A DNA stretch of 5,387 nucleotides from Spirochaetia bacterium (lineage in GTDB: Bacteria > Spirochaetota > Spirochaetia > PWKH01). Shown piece after piece: positions 1-5,387 of the stretch; position 1 is the first letter of the stretch; the number at the start of each line of letters is the position of its first letter. The notes below the pieces were generated by a model, which searched no databases, was not told where the DNA came from, and worked only from the letters and a program-made list of their open reading frames with translations. Both the position numbers and the translations under genes were made by a program. The DNA lies in assembly GCA_021736505.1 (NCBI GenBank), contig JAIPFU010000117.1:1-5387 (forward strand). Reading direction: 5' to 3'.

Positions 1-1940
1 TTGGAATTGACTTAGGAACAACAAATTCATGTGTTGCGGTAATGGAAGGCGGCGAACCCGTGGTTATTCAGAATGCTGAAGGCCAGAGAACGACCCCCTC
101 TATTGTCGGTTTTACATCTAAGGGAGAACGCCTTGTCGGGCAGCCCGCGAAAAACCAGATTGTAACCAACCCGGAGAATACGATTTATTCAATCAAACGC
201 TTTATGGGTAGGAGATACAAGGAAGTCCCCTCAGAAATCAGTATGGTAGCCTACAATGTAAACAAAGCAGGGGCTGATGAAGTGAAAATTAAGGCTCAGG
301 ATAAGGAGTACACCCCCCCTGAGATTTCAGCGGCAATTCTCCAGAAGATGAAGAAATCTGCAGAAGATTATCTCGGCGAAACTGTAACTGAAGCGGTCAT
401 CACCGTTCCAGCATATTTCAATGATGCCCAGAGACAGGCAACCAAGGATGCCGGTAAAATAGCAGGTCTAGACGTAAAACGAATCGTCAATGAACCTACT
501 GCTGCTTCCCTGGCCTACGGTCTTGGAAAAGATGGTTCCAAAGAGGAAAAAATTGCCGTATATGACCTCGGTGGCGGAACATTTGATATTTCCATTCTCG
601 AACTGGGTGACGGAGTTTTTGAAGTAAAGTCCACTAATGGTGATACCCACCTGGGTGGAGACAACTTTGACCAGAAAGTTATAGACTGGCTTGTAGAATC
701 ATTTAAGAATGATGCAGGTATAGATCTTTCAAAGGACAGAATGGCTCTGCAGCGACTGCGCGAAGCGGCGGAGAAAGCAAAAATCGAACTTTCCAGTCTT
801 CAGTCCACGGACATAAACCTGCCCTTCATCACTGCTGATTCCAGCGGACCGAAGCATCTTCAGTATAACCTGACACGAGCAAAGTTTGAGCAGATGACTG
901 AAGATCTTGTTATGAAGACAAAAGGCCCCTGCCAGCAGGCGCTAAAGGATGCCGGAGCCACCGCAGAAGATGTTAATGAAATAATCCTTGTGGGTGGATC
1001 CACCAGAATACCTGCGGTACAGAAACTGGTTAAAGAACTCTTTAAGAAGGATCCCAATAGAAGCGTCAATCCTGATGAAGTTGTAGCCATGGGAGCTGCT
1101 ATCCAGGGCGGTATTCTGGGAGGAGACGTGAAAGATGTTCTCCTGCTTGATGTTACCCCGCTTTCTCTTGGTATTGAAACACTGGGCGGCGTTTTTACGA
1201 AACTGATTGAGAAAAATACCACCGTACCGACAAGAAAGAGTCAGATCTTTTCAACCGCTGCGGACAATCAGACAGCAGTTTCTATCCATGTCCTTCAGGG
1301 GGAACGTGAGATGGCTTCACAAAACAGAACCCTGGGTAAATTTGATCTCGTAGGTATTCCAGCAGCGCCGAGGGGTGTACCCCAGATTGAAGTGGCTTTT
1401 GATATTGATGCTAACGGTATTGTGCATGTATCAGCCAAAGACCTTGGTACTGGTAAGGAGCAGAAAATCCGTATTGAATCTTCCTCAGGTCTTTCGGAAG
1501 AAGAGATTGAAAAGATGGTCAAGGATGCTGAACTTCATGCTGAAGAAGATAAAAAGGCGAAGGAAAAAATTGAAGTTAGAAATGAAGCTGACAGTCTGAT
1601 CTATTCTACAGAGAAGTCACTGAAAGACTTCGGTGATAAAGTAGGGGAAAGTGATAAGTCAGCAATTGAGAGTGCCAAGGAAGAGCTGAAGAAAGCTATG
1701 GAAAGTGATGATGTAGAGCAGATACGTGAGAAAACTGAAGCTCTGAAACAGGCGTCACACAAACTAGCTGAAGAGGTTTACAAGCAGTCCGGTGCTCAGC
1801 AGCAGGGTGCTCCAGGAGAGGAAGGCCAAGCCGGCGCATCCGGGCAGGAAGCTGGTGCTGATTCTCAGGGATCTTCGTCCGATGAAGGTGTGGAAGACGC
1901 GGACTATGAAGTAGTTGATGATGACGACGACAAAAAATAA
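1..1940 (+). CDS. dnaK: Molecular chaperone DnaK (Hsp70), 5'-truncated by window edge
   Basis: This is the ATP-dependent cytosolic Hsp70 chaperone that binds exposed hydrophobic segments of client proteins and works with DnaJ and GrpE. The reading frame is open from the first bases: codons from base 3 encode [13 protein letters not shown], the phosphate-1 motif, so the in-frame ATG at 42 is internal and only about five residues (probably MGKII-like) are missing. Further ATPase-domain landmarks are NEPTAAS (from 489), DLGGGTFD (from 564), [11 protein letters not shown] (from about 639) and [10 protein letters not shown] (from 981). The interdomain linker [13 protein letters not shown] starts at 1134, followed by the beta substrate-binding domain, the helical lid from about 1480, and a Gln/Gly/Ser-rich flexible tail from about 1780 ending [10 protein letters not shown]. 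Bases about 200-310 encode the extra ATPase-domain segment typical of diderm bacteria. About 650 residues when complete, normal for the family (E. coli 638). No damage seen. Confidence 0.98.
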   Translation, partial: GIDLGTTNSCVAVMEGGEPVVIQNAEGQRTTPSIVGFTSKGERLVGQPAKNQIVTNPENTIYSIKRFMGRRYKEVPSEISMVAYNVNKAGADEVKIKAQDKEYTPPEISAAILQKMKKSAEDYLGETVTEAVITVPAYFNDAQRQATKDAGKIAGLDVKRIVNEPTAASLAYGLGKDGSKEEKIAVYDLGGGTFDISILELGDGVFEVKSTNGDTHLGGDNFDQKVIDWLVESFKNDAGIDLSKDRMALQRLREAAEKAKIELSSLQSTDINLPFITADSSGPKHLQYNLTRAKFEQMTEDLVMKTKGPCQQALKDAGATAEDVNEIILVGGSTRIPAVQKLVKELFKKDPNRSVNPDEVVAMGAAIQGGILGGDVKDVLLLDVTPLSLGIETLGGVFTKLIEKNTTVPTRKSQIFSTAADNQTAVSIHVLQGEREMASQNRTLGKFDLVGIPAAPRGVPQIEVAFDIDANGIVHVSAKDLGTGKEQKIRIESSSGLSEEEIEKMVKDAELHAEEDKKAKEKIEVRNEADSLIYSTEKSLKDFGDKVGESDKSAIESAKEELKKAMESDDVEQIREKTEALKQASHKLAEEVYKQSGAQQQGAPGEEGQAGASGQEAGADSQGSSSDEGVEDADYEVVDDDDDKK

Positions 1941-1994
1941 TTGAGAGTACACATACTTATAGAGATGAAAATCCATAATGAGGGATAAACTGCT
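1941..1994 (+). other. dnaK-dnaJ intergenic spacer with 7-codon mini-ORF
   Basis: This 54-base spacer has no stem-loop followed by a T run, so dnaK and dnaJ are probably cotranscribed. It contains an ATG-started mini-ORF at 1965-1988 (MKIHNEG, then TAA) in the same frame as dnaJ. Its last two codons (GAG GGA) double as the dnaJ Shine-Dalgarno element, and its stop lies 6 bases before the TTG start. Whether it is translated cannot be told from sequence; chance occurrence is quite possible. Confidence 0.5.
1980..1985 (+). promoter_or_regulatory. Ribosome binding site for dnaJ (GAGGGA)
   Basis: GAGGGA matches only the core GAGG of the Shine-Dalgarno consensus and lies 9 bases before the TTG at 1995. 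It supports that TTG as the start although it is not ATG. A modest site plus a TTG start would be expected to keep DnaJ output below DnaK output, which fits the usual excess of DnaK in cells (inference). Confidence 0.7.
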
Positions 1995-3152
1995 TTGGCT
2001 AAACGAGATTACTATGAAGTTTTAGGCATATCGAAAGATGCAACTAAAGATGAGATAAAAAAAGCCTATAGGAAACTTGCTATTAAAAATCACCCGGATA
2101 AAAATCCGGGTGATAAAGCTGCTGAGGATCGTTTCAAAGAAGGGACTGAGGCATATGAAGTGCTGAGCGATGATCAAAAACGAAGTACCTATGATCAGTT
2201 TGGCTTTGCCGGTCTGGAGGGTATGAACGGAGGCGGAGCCTCCCACGATTACTCTTCCGTTTTCAGGGATTTTAGTGATATTTTTGGAAACGATATGGGC
2301 GGTTTCAGTAGTATATTTGATACCTTCTTCGGCGGTGGCGGAGGAGGCGGAGGCGGTAGGTCCGGACGGGGCGGCCGAGGCGGTCCAGCCCGAGGCTCAA
2401 GTCTTCGCTATAATCTGGAAGTTGATTTTAAGGATGCTGTTTTTGGTACGAAGGTGGAAGTTTCCTATACCCGGCATGTAGCATGCAGCCATTGCGGCGG
2501 TTCCGGTGCGGAAAAGGGTTCTGGTAAAAAGGTATGTGAAACCTGCGGAGGAACAGGGCAGGTTCGCAGAAGTTCCGGATTCTTTTCCATAGCTTCTACA
2601 TGTCCTACCTGCGGCGGTGAGGGGTATGTAATCGAAAACCCATGTTCCGTCTGTCATGGAACGGGCATCACAAAGAAGAAACAAAAAGTGAAGGTGACAA
2701 TTCCTGCAGGGATTGATTCGGGAAAACGAATTAATATACCCGGTCAGGGCGATGCTGGACCTAATGGCGGCCCAGCGGGAGATTTGGTTGTTTCCATCAC
2801 TGTTCGTCCGCATAAATATTTTGAGCGAGACGGTAATGATTTATACTGTATGATTCCTCTGACCATTGTACAAGCCTCCCTCGGTGATGATATCGCCGTT
2901 GAGACCATTGATGGTGACCGGGTAAAGGTAAAAGTTCCTGCAGGAATCCAGAACGGCAAGATGCTTCGTCTTAAGGGAAGGGGTGTTCCGTATCTTCACA
3001 ATAAAGAAAAACGCGGGGACATGTATATAAAGATAAAGGTAGAAGTTCCAAAACGTCTGTCCATGAAGGGCAAGGCGTTGATGAAGGAGTTGGCGGATGT
3101 GATTGGTGAAAATCCTTCACCGTCACCTACGCCGCTGTCGGATATTACATGA
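1995..3152 (+). CDS. dnaJ: Co-chaperone DnaJ (type A Hsp40), TTG start
   Basis: DnaJ delivers unfolded clients to DnaK and stimulates its ATPase. All type A domains are present in 385 residues (E. coli 376). The J-domain spans about 1-70, with the catalytic HPD at residues 33-35. A Gly/Phe-rich region follows to about 135, including nine consecutive glycines (113-121) and an RSGRGGRGG stretch. Four CxxCxGxG zinc-binding motifs have their first cysteines at 164, 181, 203 and 217 (CSHCGGSG, CETCGGTG, CPTCGGEG, CSVCHGTG), making two zinc sites. The C-terminal beta domains carry the typical VKVPAGIQNGKMLRLKGRG segment and end in a Ser/Pro-rich tail (PSPSPTP). The start is TTG: the encoded MAKRDYYEVLG is the family's standard N terminus and no in-frame ATG lies nearby. 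It follows dnaK by 54 bases and overlaps rlmB by 4. Confidence 0.98.
   Translation: MAKRDYYEVLGISKDATKDEIKKAYRKLAIKNHPDKNPGDKAAEDRFKEGTEAYEVLSDDQKRSTYDQFGFAGLEGMNGGGASHDYSSVFRDFSDIFGNDMGGFSSIFDTFFGGGGGGGGGRSGRGGRGGPARGSSLRYNLEVDFKDAVFGTKVEVSYTRHVACSHCGGSGAEKGSGKKVCETCGGTGQVRRSSGFFSIASTCPTCGGEGYVIENPCSVCHGTGITKKKQKVKVTIPAGIDSGKRINIPGQGDAGPNGGPAGDLVVSITVRPHKYFERDGNDLYCMIPLTIVQASLGDDIAVETIDGDRVKVKVPAGIQNGKMLRLKGRGVPYLHNKEKRGDMYIKIKVEVPKRLSMKGKALMKELADVIGENPSPSPTPLSDIT
2091..2112 (+). repeat. Perfect inverted repeat inside dnaJ at the HPD codons
   Basis: CACCCGGAT (2091-2099) and ATCCGGGTG (2104-2112) are exact reverse complements separated by AAAA, giving a 9-bp stem with a tetraloop in the mRNA. 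It covers the codons for HPDKNPG, so the protein motif constrains part of it. No T run follows, so it is not an intrinsic terminator. A regulatory or folding role is only a possibility. Confidence 0.75.
3149..3152 (+). promoter_or_regulatory. ATGA stop-start overlap coupling rlmB to dnaJ
   Basis: The rlmB ATG (3149-3151) overlaps the dnaJ TGA (3150-3152). The preceding 20 bases lack a convincing AGGAGG-like site. This arrangement usually means terminating ribosomes reinitiate, so RlmB synthesis probably follows DnaJ translation. Confidence 0.8.
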
Positions 3153-4006
3153 ATGGGAAACACGGACAAACTAAACAGCTCGTTGTAGGTTTCCATGCTG
3201 TGGAAGAGTATATTAAGGCCCCTCCTGAAGGGGCTGAACTTCTTTTGGACCGTGGTAGAAAAGGCGCAAGGTACAGTTCAATTAAAAAAGCTGCTGAGGC
3301 TCAGAATATTCGGATCCGCCGGGTTTCGGCTAAATATCTGGATCAACTGGTCTCTGATACGCAGCATAAAGGAATAGTTCTTGTTTTACCGCGAAGTGCA
3401 TCAGCATCAGCATCAGCATCAGCATCAGCTTCAGCTTCAGCTCAAGAGGCCTTGGGCACACATGAGAACGAGAACAGTAAGGGGTCTCGCAGTTCAGTCC
3501 ATGCCGCCGAATCTCCAGCAAGTCTGAAAGACTTTCTTCTTTCCAGTGCCGAAAAACAGCAGAAATCTACAGTTGTGCTTCTTGATGAAATCACTGATCC
3601 CCATAATCTTGGGGCTATTCTGCGCAGTGCAGATCTTTTTGCCGTTGACCTTGTGGTTATACCCTCCCGGAGGAGCGTACATCTCAATGAGACGGTCGTG
3701 AAGGTATCCTCAGGCGCCGCAAAGTATGTTCCGGTACTGACGGTGGCCAATCTTGTTTCAGCGATCAAGGAGCTGCAGAAAGCAGATTATTGGGTGTATG
3801 CCGCGGATATGGATGGGCGGCGGCTTCCGGATATGACTTTTCCTGAAAAACGGGCTGTGGTTATGGGGGCTGAGGGTAAAGGTGTCGGCCGGCTGGTAAA
3901 GGAGACCTGCGATGGGGTAGTGACAGTTCCCTCACAGGGCCATATCGACTCTCTGAATGTTTCAGTTGCCGCGGGTATTATTTTTTATAAACTTTTTACT
4001 GACTAA
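3149..4006 (+). CDS. rlmB: 23S rRNA (guanosine-2'-O-)methyltransferase RlmB-like, SpoU/TrmH family of SPOUT enzymes
   Basis: Members of this family use S-adenosylmethionine to methylate a ribose 2'-OH; RlmB modifies G2251 in the peptidyl-transferase P-loop of 23S rRNA. Residues about 8-80 form the L30e-like substrate-binding domain (LVVGFHAVEEYI to HKGIVLVLP). Residues about 140-285 form the knotted SPOUT catalytic domain with all three SpoU motifs: LDEITDPHNLGAILRSAD (145-162, with N153 and R159), VMGAEGKGVGRLV (238-250, with E242) and DSLNVSVAAG (267-276, with N270). The protein is 285 residues against 243 in E. coli; the excess is a low-complexity linker (about 83-122) that begins with eight Ser-Ala pairs. 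The ATG overlaps the dnaJ stop as ATGA and no good Shine-Dalgarno precedes it, so translation is probably coupled to dnaJ. Family is certain; the exact target base is inferred, and a TrmH-like tRNA or other rRNA site is the alternative. Confidence 0.93.
   Translation: MNGKHGQTKQLVVGFHAVEEYIKAPPEGAELLLDRGRKGARYSSIKKAAEAQNIRIRRVSAKYLDQLVSDTQHKGIVLVLPRSASASASASASASASAQEALGTHENENSKGSRSSVHAAESPASLKDFLLSSAEKQQKSTVVLLDEITDPHNLGAILRSADLFAVDLVVIPSRRSVHLNETVVKVSSGAAKYVPVLTVANLVSAIKELQKADYWVYAADMDGRRLPDMTFPEKRAVVMGAEGKGVGRLVKETCDGVVTVPSQGHIDSLNVSVAAGIIFYKLFTD
3218..3234 (+). repeat. Small inverted repeat in early rlmB
   Basis: GCCCCT (3218-3223) and AGGGGC (3229-3234) pair perfectly around a 5-base loop, about 70 bases into rlmB. 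The T-rich CTTCTTTT begins only several bases after the stem, so it is not a standard terminator. It may be a by-product of the Pro-Pro-Glu-Gly codons. Confidence 0.4.
3395..3442 (+). repeat. In-frame hexanucleotide repeat encoding (Ser-Ala)8 in the RlmB linker
   Basis: Four exact TCAGCA units (3401-3424) are followed by three TCAGCT units (3425-3442) and preceded by the degenerate AGTGCA (3395-3400). Together they encode residues 83-98 of the rlmB product as eight Ser-Ala pairs, exactly between the substrate-binding and catalytic domains. The 6-base period means copy-number changes would lengthen or shorten the linker without shifting frame. Confidence 0.95.
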
Positions 4007-4026
4007 GCCCGGCTGTTCCGAACTGT

Positions 4027-4050
4027 GTTATCTGTTATCTGCGTTATCTG
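4027..4050. repeat. Three direct copies of GTTATCTG downstream of rlmB
   Basis: GTTATCTG occurs at 4027-4034, 4034-4041 and 4043-4050; the first two share one base and the last two are one base apart. The block begins 20 bases after the rlmB stop, in the convergent gap before the purD 3' end. The function is unknown; it looks like slippage-derived sequence. Confidence 0.8.
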
Positions 4051-4071
4051 CTCATTTTGTTATGATTCTGT

Positions 4072-4101
4072 TACCCGTTAATCCTGTACCCGTTAATCCT
4101 G
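4072..4101. repeat. Perfect 15-bp tandem duplication spanning the purD stop codon
   Basis: TACCCGTTAATCCTG occurs twice back to back (4072-4086 and 4087-4101). Read on the - strand, the inner copy supplies the last two purD codons (CAG GAT) and the TAA stop. The outer copy repeats the same codons and stop in the same frame, giving a second in-frame TAA 15 bases downstream. The whole 4007-4092 gap shows no GC-rich stem with T run on either strand. Confidence 0.9.
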
Positions 4102-5346
4102 AAAAAATTTGCTGCCGATATCATTTCGGTACCAGCTTCCTTCAAAATCAATTTCAGAAACAATGGAATATGCTCTTTTATTTGCTTCAATAATGTTTGT
4201 CCCCAGTCCTACAGCGGTGAAACAGCGTCCTCCGGTGGTCACTAGCGCATTTTTTTCTGTTTTTGTGGCTCCATGAAATAAAAGATGATTTCCATTAATG
4301 ATGTAGGGGATATGGCTGACTTGTCTGTCCTTTTGAGGATTATAGGGATAGCCTTCACTTGCTATGACGACTCCGACGGCGGACTGCGGTGTTAATTCCA
4401 GAGGGAAGGATGCTACACGCTGTTCAGAAACTGCGGAAACAATGTCGATGAAATCAGATGAAATCAGGGGAAGAAGCGACTGTGTAGCCGGATCATTGAA
4501 ACGTACGTGGTAGTCTACCACTTTAGCTCCTCCTTCTCCCATGATGAGACTGAAGATGAGTACACCTTTGTAGGAAAGCCCCTCTTTTTTCATCCCTTCC
4601 AGGGTAGGTTCAACAATATTTTTGCAGATACTCTGTGAGGAAGCCCTATTGAGAAATGGAACCGGACAGACTGATCCCATACCACCTGTAGGGTCACCTT
4701 TGTCATCTGCTTCAGACTTTGTGTATTCCGAGCAGTTCGGCAGCAGCAGATACCCGTCTCCGTCGATTAAAACTGTAAGAGTCAGGGGGAAGCCCTTGAG
4801 ATGCTCTTCTACGATGACTGTATCTTGTTCAAGCAGCCGTTTGCCGAAGGAGAGCAACTTCTCTTTTTCTGCAGAATCAACCATAATACGGCTTGGTGCA
4901 AGGCCGTTAGGTTTTATTACAAAACGTTTTCCAAAATTTCTCTTCATAAACGATGTAAACGTATCGTAATCAGAAAATATACTGTTTATTGAACGAGGAA
5001 TCTTATATTTTGCCATAAATTCCCTAGAAAATGCTTTATCACTCTCCAGCAGAACAGCTTTTTTTGGAGCGCCGAAAACGTTAAAGCCGGCCTCTCTTAA
5101 GGTGTCGGTCACTCCGGCAGCCAAAGGAGCTTCCGTTCCGACAAACACATGGTCAATGGCGTGTGATTTGCAGAAATCAAGTACTGCAGAATTATCCGCA
5201 GGGTCAATGTCAGGAAGATTAATGCCGATTTCCTGTGTACCGGCATTTCCCGGTGCTATATACAGGCCGGAAATCCGGCGGCTCTTAGAAAACATCCATG
5301 CTATGGCATGGTCTTTTGCACCAGAACCGAGAACAAGAACTTTCAA
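4093..5346 (-). CDS. purD: Divergent phosphoribosylamine-glycine ligase (GARS, PurD-like ATP-grasp protein), TTG start
   Basis: PurD joins glycine to 5-phosphoribosylamine with ATP, the second step of de novo purine synthesis. The 417-residue length and collinearity with the family are clear: MKVLVLGSG at the N terminus, APGNAGT (31-37), TEAPLAAG (71-78), VIKPNGLA (143-150), VIVEEHLKG (177-185), PTGGMGS (219-225), VRFNDPATQ (281-289), ASEGYP (329-334), TGGR (371-374) and NDIG (408-411). Many key positions differ from the usual enzyme: GREH is AKDH (10-13), the nucleotide loop AAGKG is APSRI (150-154), QDHKR is EYTKS (207-211), and E-x-N-x-RFGDPE is D-x-H-x-RFNDPA (278-287). The frame is intact with no stop or shift, so it is not an obvious pseudogene. 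It may be a lineage-specific active GARS or a paralogue with altered activity. It converges on rlmB with no other purine genes in view. Confidence 0.85.
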   Translation of the reverse strand: MKVLVLGSGAKDHAIAWMFSKSRRISGLYIAPGNAGTQEIGINLPDIDPADNSAVLDFCKSHAIDHVFVGTEAPLAAGVTDTLREAGFNVFGAPKKAVLLESDKAFSREFMAKYKIPRSINSIFSDYDTFTSFMKRNFGKRFVIKPNGLAPSRIMVDSAEKEKLLSFGKRLLEQDTVIVEEHLKGFPLTLTVLIDGDGYLLLPNCSEYTKSEADDKGDPTGGMGSVCPVPFLNRASSQSICKNIVEPTLEGMKKEGLSYKGVLIFSLIMGEGGAKVVDYHVRFNDPATQSLLPLISSDFIDIVSAVSEQRVASFPLELTPQSAVGVVIASEGYPYNPQKDRQVSHIPYIINGNHLLFHGATKTEKNALVTTGGRCFTAVGLGTNIIEANKRAYSIVSEIDFEGSWYRNDIGSKFFQD

Positions 5347-5353
5347 ATTTATT

Positions 5354-5358
5354 CCTCC
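5354..5358 (-). promoter_or_regulatory. Shine-Dalgarno site for purD (GGAGG)
   Basis: On the - strand GGAGG lies 7 bases upstream of the TTG at 5346-5344. The strong, well-spaced site decides the start as TTG, and the resulting MKVLVLGSG matches the family's N terminus. The remaining leader to 5387 is too short to identify a promoter with confidence. Confidence 0.88.
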
Positions 5359-5387
5359 GAATAAAGTCTTTTGTTAACCTATCACTA

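Noticed and set aside
42..44. ATG at 42 as the dnaK start codon
   Set aside because: The frame is open upstream to base 1 and encodes [13 protein letters not shown], an essential ATP-binding motif, so the true start lies just before the window.
860..1522. Long - strand open frames opposite dnaK
   Set aside because: The DnaK protein is intact and highly conserved here; the antisense products are Ser/Thr/Pro-rich low-quality sequence typical of reverse-frame artefacts.
2331..2400. Gly-rich GGC/GGA stretch in dnaJ as a possible unstable repeat
   Set aside because: Codons are mixed (GGC, GGT, GGA) with no exact unit, and a Gly-rich region is normal for DnaJ at this place.
3599..3614. CCCCA...TGGGG inverted repeat in rlmB
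   Set aside because: A 5-bp stem with a 6-base loop inside the conserved DPHNLG codons; too short to distinguish from chance.
3330..3768. Open frames on the - strand beneath rlmB, including one reading the repeat as alternating Leu-Met and Leu-Lys
   Set aside because: They lie opposite a strongly conserved methyltransferase, lack recognisable domains and show no convincing ribosome binding site; they are shadows of the coding strand.
4007..4092. Intrinsic terminator between rlmB and purD
   Set aside because: Only short imperfect palindromes such as AGCCCGGCT and GTTCCGAAC are present, with no adjoining T run on either strand.
4622..5377. + strand open frames opposite purD
   Set aside because: They overlap an intact, family-matching gene, have no recognisable domain and no suitable start signals.
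5347..5387. Promoter for purD in its leader (TTAACA and TTTATT on the - strand)
   Set aside because: The two boxes are only about 6 bases apart, not 16-18, and the window ends before a proper promoter could be judged.

Overview
The window is ordinary bacterial housekeeping DNA holding four protein genes: the 3' 99% of dnaK, then dnaJ, then an rlmB-type 23S rRNA 2'-O-methyltransferase gene, all on the + strand, and a convergent, divergent-looking purD on the - strand. The DnaK ATPase domain carries the extra segment seen in diderm (Gram-negative type) Hsp70s and absent from Firmicutes. The tail ending in [10 protein letters not shown], the overall protein style and the use of TTG starts make me favour a free-living spirochaete (Spirochaeta/Sediminispirochaeta-like). 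That placement is an inference from memory of the families, at roughly 0.6 confidence.

Layout: 1-1940 dnaK, missing only about the first five codons, which lie outside the window. 1941-1994 is a 54-base spacer with no terminator; it holds the dnaJ ribosome binding site and a 7-codon mini-ORF. 1995-3152 is dnaJ, starting with TTG. 3149-4006 is rlmB, whose ATG overlaps the dnaJ stop (ATGA). 4007-4092 is a short convergent gap with no convincing terminator, containing small tandem repeats that run into the purD stop region. 4093-5346 is purD on the - strand, starting with TTG behind a strong GGAGG. 5347-5387 is its leader.

The + strand genes look like one transcription unit: the Hsp70 chaperone, its J-domain co-chaperone, and a ribosome-maturation enzyme translationally coupled to dnaJ. 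Any hrcA/grpE genes, heat-shock promoter or CIRCE operator would lie upstream of base 1 and cannot be seen.

I see no mobile element, CRISPR array, tRNA or rRNA, and no clear new multi-gene system. The points most worth a second look are: the purD product, which keeps the GARS fold signature but has replacements at many normally invariant ATP-grasp and Mg2+-binding positions; an in-frame hexanucleotide repeat encoding eight Ser-Ala pairs in the RlmB interdomain linker; a perfect 9-bp hairpin formed by the dnaJ codons for the catalytic HPD motif; and the repeats between rlmB and purD.
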